DNA of 64,000 bases, from NCBI GenBank assembly GCA_018139225.1, contig JAGSNX010000001.1:682001-746000 (forward strand), given 5' to 3'. Below, piece by piece: positions 26,629 to 37,045 of this stretch. Positions within the stretch are counted from its first letter, which is position 1. Each line of letters starts with the position of its first letter. The stretch is from Microvirga sp. SRT01 (GTDB lineage: Bacteria; Pseudomonadota; Alphaproteobacteria; Sphingomonadales; Sphingomonadaceae). The notes under the pieces are model-generated. The model was not told the origin of the DNA. It saw nothing but the letters and a program-made list of their open reading frames with translations, and did not search any database. The position numbers were made by a program, and so were the translations under genes.

Positions 26629-27982
26629 CCGCCTGCCCCTCCCCCGTCAGGATGTGCAGGTCGTGCCGAAATCGCCGGCGCGACCGCCAGCGTTGTCCGC
26701 GGATGTCGTCCCAAACCTCTCGGAGGGTCAGGCAGGCGAGCGCGACGGGGATGGACATGTTCAGCATCGGCCGAACGAAGGGTCCGAGCATGATGGCGTA
26801 ATCGACCGGTTGCACCCGGCCGCCGAAGAAGGTCTCGCGGACAAGCGGCGGCATGGAATAAAGCGGCCAGTCGAGCGGGATGCAGATCAGGTAGCAGGCG
26901 ACGATCGCGCATTTGCGTGCCGGTCCACGCCACGGCTCCATGAACACGAACAGGATCGGCAGCATCGCGGCGTAGCCACCGGCCTCGCTCGTCACCAGGG
27001 CGAAACACAGGCCGAGCGCCGTCAGCCGGAACATCGGCACCGCTTCGGGCCGCAGCCATGCCGCCGCGGCGGCGGCGACGATGAAGCCTTGAACGATCAG
27101 GGTCAGCGCCGGCAGCACCACGAGCAACGCATCGACGTTCGCCGCGCCGATCAGCGACGCGACGGGCAGGTCGCCGGCCTGCAACAGCGTCATCGTCGAT
27201 GCGTAGGTGAAGGCGTACCAGAGGTTGGGCAGCGCATCCGCCTGCCCCTCCGCGAAGCCGGTGATGTTCGTCACGATCTCCCACGGCGTCCCCCGGCCGA
27301 GCATCGCGAAGCTCACGAGGTACACGATCACCACGGCGAACACCGCGCCCTCGAACCAGCGCCAGCGGCGGCGCAGCAATTGCGGGAAAAGCGTCGCGAT
27401 CAAATACGGCTTGAGGTTGATCGCGCACGCGACTGCCACCCACCGCCAGCGCGCTGACCTCAGCAACGGTCCATAGGCGAGGATCAGCCCGGTGAACGCC
27501 AGCAGGATGAGGTTGCCGCGTTCGAGCGCCGCCGTCATCGGCAGCCCGGCGGACAAGGCGACGGCGCGCGGCCACGCCGTCCTGCGATCGATCCGGACGA
27601 AGGTCCGGGCGATCAGCACGACGTTCAGCACGAAGATCGCGTGGATCGCAACCGCGCCGAGCCAGTCGCAGCCCCGCGCCGCATAGCCGCCCTCACCGCC
27701 CCCGCCCTGCATGTAGCAAAAGGGCAGCCCCATCAGCTTCAACAGGACGAAGGTCAGCGGCGGGTAGACCGAGCCCCAGCTGTCATAGGTGCCCGGATCG
27801 CGCGCCCAGCCGGCGGTGCTGAACCAGTCCATCCACACCTCGCCTGCTTCGTGGAAGTAGGGCTGCGGCAGATAGCCGTGCGTCCACACGTGGATCATCG
27901 CTCGCGCCAGACCCGCGAGGATGACGATCGCCAGCAACGGCTCCAGCCAGTGACCGATCGGCCTGACCCGCGCCGGCTTCAT
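26615..27982 (-). CDS. Polytopic membrane protein, probable GT-C-type glycosyltransferase (GT87-like)
   Basis: 455 residues with roughly ten hydrophobic segments. Features fitting a polyprenyl-phosphate-sugar-dependent glycosyltransferase: an early periplasmic loop with acidic residues (PYFHEAGEVWMDWFSTAGW), YPPLTFVLLKLMGLP, ALERGNLILLAFTG and the NLKPYLIATLFPQLL stretch, a pattern of the GT87/DUF2029 group (ERGN and KP motifs). It is the last gene of the minus-strand operon, overlapping the GtrA gene by 4 nt. Next to a GtrA and a DPM1-type GT2 it completes a three-component glycan-modification set. Exact sugar unknown. Confidence 0.75.
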   Translation of the reverse strand: MKPARVRPIGHWLEPLLAIVILAGLARAMIHVWTHGYLPQPYFHEAGEVWMDWFSTAGWARDPGTYDSWGSVYPPLTFVLLKLMGLPFCYMQGGGGEGGYAARGCDWLGAVAIHAIFVLNVVLIARTFVRIDRRTAWPRAVALSAGLPMTAALERGNLILLAFTGLILAYGPLLRSARWRWVAVACAINLKPYLIATLFPQLLRRRWRWFEGAVFAVVIVYLVSFAMLGRGTPWEIVTNITGFAEGQADALPNLWYAFTYASTMTLLQAGDLPVASLIGAANVDALLVVLPALTLIVQGFIVAAAAAAWLRPEAVPMFRLTALGLCFALVTSEAGGYAAMLPILFVFMEPWRGPARKCAIVACYLICIPLDWPLYSMPPLVRETFFGGRVQPVDYAIMLGPFVRPMLNMSIPVALACLTLREVWDDIRGQRWRSRRRFRHDLHILTGEGQAVRPA

Positions 27983-28371
27983 CCGGCGGCGGCGTCCCGG
28001 AACACCCAGTGTTTCAGGACGAAGTAGTTGATGAACGAGGTCAGGACGAGCGCAAGGAACCCCGCCAGATAGTCGGACTGCACCAGCCGGTCCGCCCCCG
28101 CGAGCGTGACGAGGCTGATCAGGTAATTGACCATGTAGGAGGTCGCGAATCGCAATTTGGCCGGCCCGGCGGCTCGAAAGACGTGGCGCGAATAGGTGAC
28201 GTAATTGAACGCCACGCCGATCGCATGCGCCACGACTTGCGCTATGTACAGGTTCAGACCGAGCCACACGAACAGCGCGAACAGCCCGAAACCGAACGCC
28301 GCATTCAGGATGCCCGCCTGATAATAGCGCCATATCTGCGCCAGCCGCGACCATTCGATGAGGTGAATCAC
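27979..28371 (-). CDS. GtrA-like membrane protein (putative flippase)
   Basis: 130 residues, four membrane helices. Seen: the GtrA pattern RYYQAGILNAAFGFGLFALFVW, the HAIGVAFNYVTYSRHVFR loop and a final helix with SFINYFVLKHWVF. GtrA proteins are thought to move undecaprenyl-phosphate-linked sugars across the inner membrane after a GT2 has loaded them. GTG start at 28371 overlaps the stop of the GT2 gene (GTGA), and its own stop overlaps the next gene (ATGA). Confidence 0.88.
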   Translation of the reverse strand: MIHLIEWSRLAQIWRYYQAGILNAAFGFGLFALFVWLGLNLYIAQVVAHAIGVAFNYVTYSRHVFRAAGPAKLRFATSYMVNYLISLVTLAGADRLVQSDYLAGFLALVLTSFINYFVLKHWVFRDAAAG

Positions 28372-29333
28372 CTCCGCGGCTCGACAGGAAGGCGTGGCTC
28401 CGCCGGAAAGTTGACCCGCTCCCGCTCGACCACCAGCGGCGTGCCGCGCGTGCGCTCGGACACCAGCCGCGCCTGATCGCCGATCAACCCGAGGAATCCG
28501 AACAACAGCGCGAATTGCAGCTGCACCACCGCCGCAACCAGCCACCAGCCACCCGCGCCGCCCACCAGCCACGCGATCGGCGCGGCGACCAGCGACATGG
28601 CCGCCAGCATCCCGCACAGCGCCGCAACCGGAAAGGTCAGGCGGATCAGGTTCTTGGACGAACTCGCCAGCCCCGACAGCGCGAAGTCGAGCAACGTCAG
28701 GAAGTTGTTCTTCGACACGCCCCGCAGCCGGCCCGGCCTCGGATATCGGACGATGTCGACCGGATAGCCGGTCTCCACCAGCATGCCGCGGAAGAACGGC
28801 TCCGGCTCGCGCAGCGAGGCGATCGCGTCCACCACCTTGCGGTCGTAAAGGCCGAAGCCGGTCGCGTCGGGGATGATCCGGTACTCCCCGACTTTGCCAG
28901 CGAACCAGTAGAAGATACGGCGGAGCGAGCCGAACACGAAGGTCGATCGCCCCTGCTCGCGCACGCCCAGCACGATATCGAACCCGGCGCGCCACTGCTC
29001 CACGAAGCGGCCGAGCAACTCCGGTGGGTCCTGAAAATCGGCGCACATGCCGACGACGGCCCGGCCGCGCGCCTGGAAGATGCCGTGCGTCGGGGAACGC
29101 ATCTGCCCGAAATTGCGCGTGTTGACGATCAGGCGGACGCGCGGATCGGCTGCGCACAGGCCGCGGACGATCTCGGCCGTGCGATCGGTCGAGGCGTTGT
29201 CGATGAAGATGATTTCGAAACTGGCCCGCGCCCGTTCCAGCTCCGCGACGACCGCCGCGGCGATTTGCGCGGCGTTGTCTTCCTCGTTGTAGCACGGGAT
29301 GACGACGGAAATACCCGGTCTATCGGTCGTCAC
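28368..29333 (-). CDS. GT2 glycosyltransferase, polyprenyl-phosphate sugar synthase type (GtrB/ArnC-like)
   Basis: 321 residues. Seen: GT-A start ISVVIPCYNEEDNAAQ, FIDNASTDRTAEI, NFGQMRSPTHGI, the MCADFQDPPEL metal-binding region, a RLRGVSKNNFLTLLDFAL stretch preceding two C-terminal membrane helices. This layout matches GtrB/DPM1/ArnC enzymes that attach a sugar to undecaprenyl phosphate. GTG start at 29333, 4-nt overlap with the Wzz-like gene upstream and with GtrA downstream. Confidence 0.9.
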   Translation of the reverse strand: MTTDRPGISVVIPCYNEEDNAAQIAAAVVAELERARASFEIIFIDNASTDRTAEIVRGLCAADPRVRLIVNTRNFGQMRSPTHGIFQARGRAVVGMCADFQDPPELLGRFVEQWRAGFDIVLGVREQGRSTFVFGSLRRIFYWFAGKVGEYRIIPDATGFGLYDRKVVDAIASLREPEPFFRGMLVETGYPVDIVRYPRPGRLRGVSKNNFLTLLDFALSGLASSSKNLIRLTFPVAALCGMLAAMSLVAAPIAWLVGGAGGWWLVAAVVQLQFALLFGFLGLIGDQARLVSERTRGTPLVVERERVNFPAEPRLPVEPRR

Positions 29334-29962
29334 GGTCGCTCCCTCCCAACCGGCGGTCGCCAGCCATAGAATTCGATGCCCAGCCCCACGAGCAGGATCA
29401 GCACGCCGATCGCCGCCGGGCCGGTGTTGTACTGCCGTGCGGGGTCGACGAACGCCGGTTCGAGCACGCGCACCATCGCGAAGGATGGCTGCCCGGCTGC
29501 GATCTCGCCAAGCCGCTTCTGCGTAGCCACTTGATACGCCGCGACGATCTGCCGGGCGAAGGCGGCGTCGCCTAGCGCCGCTTCGATCTGGACGATGCCG
29601 CCACGCATCGTGCGAGTGACGACATGGTCGTCCAGCCAGCGCTGCGCAGTCAGTTCGTCCGCGAGGTCCAGTCGTGTGATCAGCCTAAGCCGTCTCAGAA
29701 CGCGTTGGCGGACCTCGATGCTGCGGGCGATCCGCAGCACCGCCTGCACGACAGGACGATCGCGCGTGTCGGGAAATGAGCGCGCAGGCCGATCCGCGGG
29801 ATCGGCCACCAGCAACGTGACCGCTGCCCGGTGCCGCTCCGGATAAAACGCCAGCATCGCACAGATTGCCAGCGCCACGCCGAACAGAGCCCGCCGCAAG
29901 TTCGGGGATCGCAGCGCGCGTGTTCGGCGAAGCGAACCGATCAGGGTCGGGGGCGGCGTCAC
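29330..29962 (-). CDS. Wzz-like membrane protein (polysaccharide chain-length type)
   Basis: 210 residues with an N-terminal helix (LRRALFGVALAICAMLAFYP), a periplasmic region with the AVTLLVADPADRPAR strand typical after the first helix of Wzz proteins, a central helical part, and a C-terminal helix (AAIGVLILLVGLGIEFYGW) followed by a short basic tail. This two-helix layout is that of chain-length determinants, though the protein is short and the Pro-rich motif before the second helix is weak. GTG start at 29962 overlaps the upstream stop (GTGA). Confidence 0.6.
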   Translation of the reverse strand: MTPPPTLIGSLRRTRALRSPNLRRALFGVALAICAMLAFYPERHRAAVTLLVADPADRPARSFPDTRDRPVVQAVLRIARSIEVRQRVLRRLRLITRLDLADELTAQRWLDDHVVTRTMRGGIVQIEAALGDAAFARQIVAAYQVATQKRLGEIAAGQPSFAMVRVLEPAFVDPARQYNTGPAAIGVLILLVGLGIEFYGWRPPVGRERP

Positions 29963-30942
29963 CGGACATGCTCCCACTCGGGCACCATCGCCTCCGCGGT
30001 ATCGGCGATCTGGTCGCCCAGCGGCACGGCCGTGATGCCGTGGCGGGTTAACAGGGCCTCGTACGCGCGGCGGTCGCCGCTATATTCGTCGACCCGGTCC
30101 GACCCGATCGGTGCGCGCGTGATCTCACCGCCGAGCACATCCGCCACCGCCGCGCCGACCTGTGCGAGTTCGAGCGGCTCGCCGCCGGTGTCGAAGGCGT
30201 GAACGCCCGGTTCCGCGAGCAACAGCAGGACGACGAGCGACATCAGCTCCCGGATCGCGACATAGCCGCGGACGACGCGGTGCGGCGCGCGGACGGTGAT
30301 CGGACGATCGGCGAGCGCATCGAGGATGAACGCCGCCATCGCATAAGCCTGATGCTTGTTCATGTACGGGCCGGTGACGTTGAAGATGCGAGCAACTACG
30401 GCGGTGCCACCGGTCGCGCGCGCCCAGGCAGCAAAGTCGCGTTCGTCGCGGCACTTCAGCAGACCGTAGAGGCGCATGTCCGCCCCCGCGCCCGGGTCGT
30501 CGGCAAAACGCGCGGCGCCGGACGACGCGACGAACACCCCCGTCGCGCCGATCGGTCCAAGCGCCTCCAGCACCAAGCCGCTAAGCGCCTCGTTCGCCGC
30601 CGCATAGTCGCCTGCGGCGATGTCGGCGACCCGGTCCTTGGTCAGGAACGCGAGATGCAGGACCAGCGTCGGAGCGGGCGGCAAACTTCCGATCTCGGCT
30701 AGCGGCCGTTGATCGATCGTCGTGCCGTCGCGCAGCGTCAGCGTGCGGGCCGACGCGCCGAGCGCGTGGACGCGATCGGCGAAGCTCTCGCCCAGCGCGA
30801 ACCGAAGCAATTCCAGCGTCGCCAGCCCCAGCCAGCCGCCAGCCCCCGTCACGACGATGCGCCGGCCACTCGCGGAGAGCGCATCGGCGGCGGCGGGCGT
30901 CAGCCGCTGGCGGGCGCGGACCCCCGCCCGCCAGTCGCTCAT
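29959..30942 (-). CDS. NAD(P)-dependent SDR, candidate nucleotide-sugar side-chain reductase
   Basis: 327 residues. Seen: the Rossmann start RIVVTGAGGWLGLATLELL preceded by about 28 extra residues, LVLHLAFLTKDR, FVASSGAA, RLYGLLKCRDE (Y-x3-K with Tyr-Gly-Leu-Leu-Lys), and RIFNVTGPYMNKHQAYAM. Extended SDR acting on an activated sugar. It directly follows the ThDP enzyme (ATGA overlap). In yersiniose synthesis the ThDP enzyme YerE is paired with an SDR (YerF) that reduces the acetyl branch to hydroxyethyl; this gene is the natural candidate for such a role, but that is inference from position. Confidence 0.75.
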   Translation of the reverse strand: MSDWRAGVRARQRLTPAAADALSASGRRIVVTGAGGWLGLATLELLRFALGESFADRVHALGASARTLTLRDGTTIDQRPLAEIGSLPPAPTLVLHLAFLTKDRVADIAAGDYAAANEALSGLVLEALGPIGATGVFVASSGAARFADDPGAGADMRLYGLLKCRDERDFAAWARATGGTAVVARIFNVTGPYMNKHQAYAMAAFILDALADRPITVRAPHRVVRGYVAIRELMSLVVLLLLAEPGVHAFDTGGEPLELAQVGAAVADVLGGEITRAPIGSDRVDEYSGDRRAYEALLTRHGITAVPLGDQIADTAEAMVPEWEHVR

Positions 30943-32770
30943 ATCGCCATCATCTCCGCCAGTTCTTCGCGTGGCAAGAACGGAGCCATGTCCTCCAGCG
31001 GCGACGTGACCATCGTGCCGTCGTCCAACCGGCGCGAGGACAGCCGCGGCGCGAAGCCCTGACGCTTGTCGATCATGACTTCGCACAGATGCGGCCCCTC
31101 GCCGGCCAGCGCTGCGCGGATCGCGGAGGGCAGGTCGGTGTGGTTGTCGACGCCGGATGCCGGAATGCCGAAACCGCCCGACAGCCGCTGGAAGTTGGGG
31201 AAGGTCACGCCGCTGTCGGGGCCGCAGCCGACGATGTTGGTCGGGAAGTAGCTCTGCTGTGCCTGACGGATAGAATGATAGCCGTCGTTGTTCAGGAGGA
31301 AGATCTTGATCGGCATCTGCGCGCCGACGATCGTCTGCAATTCCTGAAGGTTCATCATGATGCTACCGTCGCCGGCCAGACAGACGACGCGCTTAGCCCC
31401 CGACGCGTAGAACGCGCCGATCGCAGCAGGCAGATCGTACCCCATCGAGGCGCAGCCGGAATTGGTGTAGAGGCGCTGTCCCTTCTTGAGCACCGCCGCC
31501 TGGAAGATCGTGACGCACGCCGTGCCATCACCGGTCACGACGATGTCGCCCTCCTCCAGTTCCGCGAACAGCGCTTCGCCGAAGACGTACGGGTTGATCG
31601 GCGATTCCTGCGTGCGGTACTCCTCGAGCACGACGGGGTAGCGCTCGGTCCGCGTCCGGCTGCGTGCGAGGAAGCCGGCGCGGGCGGCCCGATTGTCGGT
31701 GGCCGGCGCCGTCGCGGTTGCGGCCGCGGCGAAGAAGTCGCGCAGATCGGCGTGGATCGGGCGATCGATCGACAGCGTCGGCTTGGCGAGCTCCGCCGCA
31801 TCGACCTCGACCATCGCCACCTTCGCATCGCGGGCGAAGCTCTGCCAGTTGAAGCTGACCTGGCGGATGTTGAGGCGCGATCCGAGGATCAGGACGTAAT
31901 CGGCCGTCTGAATCGCGAAATTGCCACCGCGGTTGCCCAGCGATCCGGGCCGCCCGACGTAGAGCGGATGATCGTCGGGCACGGTGTCGTGCGCGTTCCA
32001 GCCGGTGACGACGGGCACGCCGATCCGCTCCACGAACTTCAGGAATGGCGCGTGTTGCCCCGACAGCCGCACGCCCGCACCGGCGAGCACCACCGGCCGC
32101 TCGGCGGCGTACAGCTCGTCCAGCATCGCCGACACTTCGGCGTCAAGCGCGTGTCCGGTAAGCAGCCCCTGCTCGGCGGCGGTATTCGTCGCCTCGCCGT
32201 GGTGATCGTCGGCGGCGGGGTCGTAGCCCTCCAGCAAGGCCGGATCGACCAGCGCGCCCTGCACGTCGCCGGGAATGTCGATCCAGACCGGGCCGGGCCG
32301 GCCGCGCACAGCGAGGTGCAGCGCCTTCTCCACGACCTTGCGGACGTCGGTCGGCTGATCCAGCACCACGGCGTATTTGGTGATGCCGGCCGCCATGCGG
32401 ACAATGTCGACCTCCTGATCGCCCAGCTGACGCAGGCGCGGGTCGATGAACGGTGCGTAGGTCTCGCGCTTCACCTGCCCGGACACGACCACCATCGGGA
32501 TCGAATCGACATAGGCGCCGTAGACGCCGTTCAGCGCGTTGACGCCGCCGGGACCGGTGGTGACATTGACCAGCGCCGGCCGCCCCAGCAACCGGCCATA
32601 GCTTTCCGCCGCGATCGCGGAGGCCTGCTCATGATGCAGGAACAGGCAGCGCAGACCGGGATGCAGGCCGAACGCGTCGTTCAGGTGCATCGAGCCGCCG
32701 CCGGTCAGGACGAAGGCATCGGTGATGCCGAAATCGGCCAGCGCGTTGGCGATATAGTCGGCAACCCGGA

Positions 32771-32774
<4 letters not shown>
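30939..32774 (-). CDS. ThDP-dependent enzyme, acetolactate-synthase type, in a CDP-sugar operon
   Basis: 611 residues. Seen: N-terminal Pyr domain with catalytic Glu49 ([17 protein letters not shown]), [20 protein letters not shown], a middle domain able to bind FAD, and the C-terminal ThDP/Mg motif starting [12 protein letters not shown] at about residue 468 and ending LLNND. A branched-chain amino acid role is unlikely: no regulatory subunit is near and the gene sits between rfbH and an SDR with 4-nt overlaps on both sides. YerE of the yersiniose pathway, a ThDP flavoenzyme that adds a pyruvate-derived acetyl group to C4 of a CDP-4-keto-3,6-dideoxysugar, is the best functional model. Confidence 0.85.
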
Positions 32775-34165
<1,391 letters not shown>

Positions 34166-34225
34166 GACGGCTCCGGTATGCGGATGATGCCGTCTCCTAT
34201 GCGAAATAGATGGTTAACGCGACGT

Positions 34226-35263
34226 TCACGCCAAGGTGTCTCGCATCGCATTGTCGAACGGTACGAACGCCTCGCGCGCCGCGATCTTCCTCGCGAGGTC
34301 TGGATTGGCGATGAACGCCCGGCCCCAGGTGACGGCGTCGAGCAGTCCGGACTCCACCTCCGCCTCCGCCTCTTCGATCGACAGCGACGCACCGCCGATC
34401 AGCACGCCTTTCCATAGCGGCCTGATCTTGCGCACCGCGGGGCCGGACGTATCGGCATAGACCGACCCCGCGCCGCTCACGTCCAGCGCGACGAGGCCCA
34501 GCCTGCGCAGTTCCGGCAGCAAATAGGCGAGCATGGCGTCGATGTCGGGCCACTCGTAGAGCCCGCCCATCGTCCGCGACGGGCTGATCCGCGCGATCAC
34601 CTTGTCCGCAGGTACGGCGGCGAGCACCGCCTCCACCAGTTCCAGCACGAAGCGGCAGCGGTTCTCGACCGAGCCGCCATAGCGGTCGGTGCGATCGTTG
34701 ACGCGCGCATCGAGGAACTGGTCGGCGAGATAACCGTGCCCCGTGTGCAGTTCGACCGCATCGAACCCGACATCGATCGCGCGACGCGCGGCATCGGCGA
34801 AATAGCCGTAGATCGTCGGCATCTCGTCCGCGTCGAGCGCGCGGGGTACGCCATAAGGTTTGTCGTTCTGCCGGTTGACGCCCTCCGCGGCGCGATCGGT
34901 GCTGCTGACCGGGGCGTCGCCGGTGAAGTCGGAATGGCTGATCCGGCCCATATGCCAAAGCTGACAGGCGATCTTCGCCCCGCCCTCATGCACGCCATCG
35001 ACGACCTTGCGCCAGCTTTCGGCATGCGCGTCGGTGGCGATATAGGGCGCGTCCTTCCAGCCGTCGCCGCTCCGATGGATGATCGTGCCCTCGGTCAGGA
35101 TCAGGCCGACGCCGCCATCCGCGCGGCGCTTGTAATAGTCGCGCATCGCGTCGGTCGCATGCCGGCCCTCGCCCGCGAAGCTGCGGCTCATCGCCGACAT
35201 GACGGTGCGGTTGCGCAAGGTGATGAAGCCGGGCCGCTCCAGCGGGTCGAGAAGACGGGTCAT
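34226..35263 (-). CDS. Old-yellow-enzyme family NADH:flavin oxidoreductase
   Basis: 345 residues, an FMN TIM barrel. Seen: LRNRTVMSAMSRSFAGEG, CQLWHMGRISH, the substrate-anion pair in ELHTGHGYLADQFLD, RTDRYGGSVENRCRF and the phosphate-binding end IEEAEAEVESGLLDAVTWG. Reduces activated C=C bonds or related substrates with NAD(P)H. It overlaps the RmlD-like gene by 4 nt and precedes rfbH by 60 nt, so it is an operon member. Why an OYE is in this operon is open: it might act on an enone sugar intermediate or supply electrons. ATG at 35263 starts the OYE homology; the frame is open upstream only by chance. Confidence 0.9.
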   Translation of the reverse strand: MTRLLDPLERPGFITLRNRTVMSAMSRSFAGEGRHATDAMRDYYKRRADGGVGLILTEGTIIHRSGDGWKDAPYIATDAHAESWRKVVDGVHEGGAKIACQLWHMGRISHSDFTGDAPVSSTDRAAEGVNRQNDKPYGVPRALDADEMPTIYGYFADAARRAIDVGFDAVELHTGHGYLADQFLDARVNDRTDRYGGSVENRCRFVLELVEAVLAAVPADKVIARISPSRTMGGLYEWPDIDAMLAYLLPELRRLGLVALDVSGAGSVYADTSGPAVRKIRPLWKGVLIGGASLSIEEAEAEVESGLLDAVTWGRAFIANPDLARKIAAREAFVPFDNAMRDTLA

Positions 35264-36168
35264 CGGGCAGGCTCCAGCCGGTAACGATCGAAGAACGGAT
35301 GCGACAGATAGGCGTGCAGCGTCGCGCGCCAGTCGCGTTGCAAATTGCGCCCCTCCGCCTCCAGCCGCGCGCAACTGAGTACGGCGCGATCGGGGCGACG
35401 GCCGAGCTCGTTGCCCGATACGGCCGTGGCGGCGACGGTGACGACTTCCAGCCGGTCCGACCAGCCGAGCGCGCGGACGATCTCCGCCGCGATCTGCGCG
35501 AAGGTCGCCTCGCCGCGGCACGCCATCTGGTAGCTGCCCGATGCGCCCGCCGCGACCAGCGCCAGCGTGTTGAAGGCGAGATCGTTGGTCCAGGTCGGCT
35601 GCCAGGCGCGATCGCCCACCTCGAACCGCGTCTCGCCCCGGTCGATCGCCGCACGCATGACGGGGATGATGCGGCCGACGAAGTTCTTGTCCGCCTCCTC
35701 GCCCCCGAAAAAGCCGGCCATGCGCAGGATCGTCGCGTCGGGGATCGCGGCCGTGACCTCCCGCTCCGCTTCCAGCTTCAGTTCGCCGTAAAACGACAGC
35801 GGACGCGGCGGCTCGTCCTCCGGGATGGGGTTGGCCGCGCCGTCGTAGGTCAGGAAGGATTGCGGATACACGAACCGCGCGCCCACTCGCTTCGCCAGCG
35901 CGACGGCGTTGCGAGTGCCGGTCACGATCGTCTCCCGCGCCGCCTCCGGTTCGCGCGCGCAGCCCTCGACATCGACGCGCGCGGCGCAGTGGATGATCCA
36001 GCCGCTCGCGATCCGGTCGGCCCAGCGATCGAGCGCGGCGGGATCGCGGACATCGAGCTCGTCCCGGCCCGGCGCATGTACCGTCAGTGCCGGGAAGCGT
36101 CCCGCCTCGAGCGCCAACGCACGGCCGAGCATCCCCCGGCCGCCGGTTACCAGTACAGCGATCGTCAT
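35260..36168 (-). CDS. RmlD-like SDR (4-keto-sugar reductase type)
   Basis: 302 residues. Seen: the NAD(P) start VLVTGGRGMLGRALALEA, IIHCAARVDVEGCAREP (as in RmlD, residues after strand 4), FLTYDGAANPIPEDEPPRP, catalytic SFYGELKLEAE (YxxxK), and WQPTWTNDLAFNTLAL. dTDP-4-keto-rhamnose reductases have this layout; in this CDP-sugar operon it more likely reduces the 4-keto group of a CDP-linked intermediate. Flanked by 4-nt overlaps on both sides. Substrate is inferred. Confidence 0.85.
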   Translation of the reverse strand: MTIAVLVTGGRGMLGRALALEAGRFPALTVHAPGRDELDVRDPAALDRWADRIASGWIIHCAARVDVEGCAREPEAARETIVTGTRNAVALAKRVGARFVYPQSFLTYDGAANPIPEDEPPRPLSFYGELKLEAEREVTAAIPDATILRMAGFFGGEEADKNFVGRIIPVMRAAIDRGETRFEVGDRAWQPTWTNDLAFNTLALVAAGASGSYQMACRGEATFAQIAAEIVRALGWSDRLEVVTVAATAVSGNELGRRPDRAVLSCARLEAEGRNLQRDWRATLHAYLSHPFFDRYRLEPAR

Positions 36169-36986
36169 GCGGTCTCCGCGAAGCCGGTTTCGTAGGGGCG
36201 CAGCACGTCCATCGCCTGCTGCCACGCAAGCTCGGACGATGCGGCCACCAGCCCGATATTGCCGTCGTCGATCCGGTAGGGCGTTCCGTCCCAGCGGGTC
36301 ACGAGTCCGCCCGCCTCCGTCAGGAACAGCGCGCCGGCGGCGTGGTCCCAAGGCAGCGTGCGCTGGAACAACGCGATGTCGTAAGTCCCGTCGACGAGCC
36401 TCGGATAATGTTCGGCGGCGCAGAACGGGATCGGCTGGACATCGTACACCGGCCCGGCGCGGGCGATCACCTTGTTGCTCGCGGCATCGGTCATGAAGCG
36501 CGTCGCCAACGTCGCCACCCGGCGTTCGCGCGTGTCGCTGGACGCGCGGATCGGTGTGCCGTCCACGAACGCGCCGCCACCCGCGATCGCGTGGCAGACC
36601 CGGCCCGAGACGGGATCGTACAGCCAGCCGGCAACGGTCGATCCATCCTCGACCAGCGCGACGATGATGCCGAACGGCTCGCGACCGGCGGCGAAGTTGG
36701 CAGTGCCGTCGATTGGATCGATGATCCAGATGCGGCCGCGGCCGAGATCGTTCATCAGCGAAGGATCGGCGGCGCAGGCCTCCTCGCCGACGATGCGCAC
36801 GCCGGGATCGATCGTCGCCAATCCCTCGAACAGCCGGACTTCGGCTTCGCGGTCGGCGACGGTGACGAGCTCGCCGCGTGACTTCTCGACGATCTCATCG
36901 GCGGCGAGGTTGCGGAACCGGGGCATGACGACGGTTTCGCCGACGCGCGCCAGCAACGCCGCCACCGGCTGATGAAGGTCATGCAT
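36165..36986 (-). CDS. Inositol-monophosphatase-family phosphatase
   Basis: 273 residues. Seen: IVGEEACAAD (metal Glu), the core WIIDPIDGTANFAAGREPFG with both Asp ligands, and LPWDHAAGALFLTEAGG (third Asp). The family dephosphorylates inositol phosphate, histidinol phosphate, sugar bisphosphates or PAP; the substrate is not readable. Its place as second gene in the CDP-sugar operon suggests a phosphosugar. ATG at 36986 chosen since IMPase homology starts there; upstream in-frame sequence (to 37172) overlaps the aldolase gene and is Arg-rich noise. Confidence 0.88.
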   Translation of the reverse strand: MHDLHQPVAALLARVGETVVMPRFRNLAADEIVEKSRGELVTVADREAEVRLFEGLATIDPGVRIVGEEACAADPSLMNDLGRGRIWIIDPIDGTANFAAGREPFGIIVALVEDGSTVAGWLYDPVSGRVCHAIAGGGAFVDGTPIRASSDTRERRVATLATRFMTDAASNKVIARAGPVYDVQPIPFCAAEHYPRLVDGTYDIALFQRTLPWDHAAGALFLTEAGGLVTRWDGTPYRIDDGNIGLVAASSELAWQQAMDVLRPYETGFAETA

Positions 36987-37045
36987 CAGGACTGATCCCC
37001 TTCGGCTGTGCCGATGCGGGCACGCTGCGTCGGTGTCCGGTCGCC

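Noticed and set aside
34226..36229. A 667-codon frame that would fuse extra N-terminal sequence to the old yellow enzyme
   Set aside because: The extension is an out-of-phase reading of the RmlD-like gene; OYE homology starts at the ATG at 35263, which overlaps that gene's stop by 4 nt.
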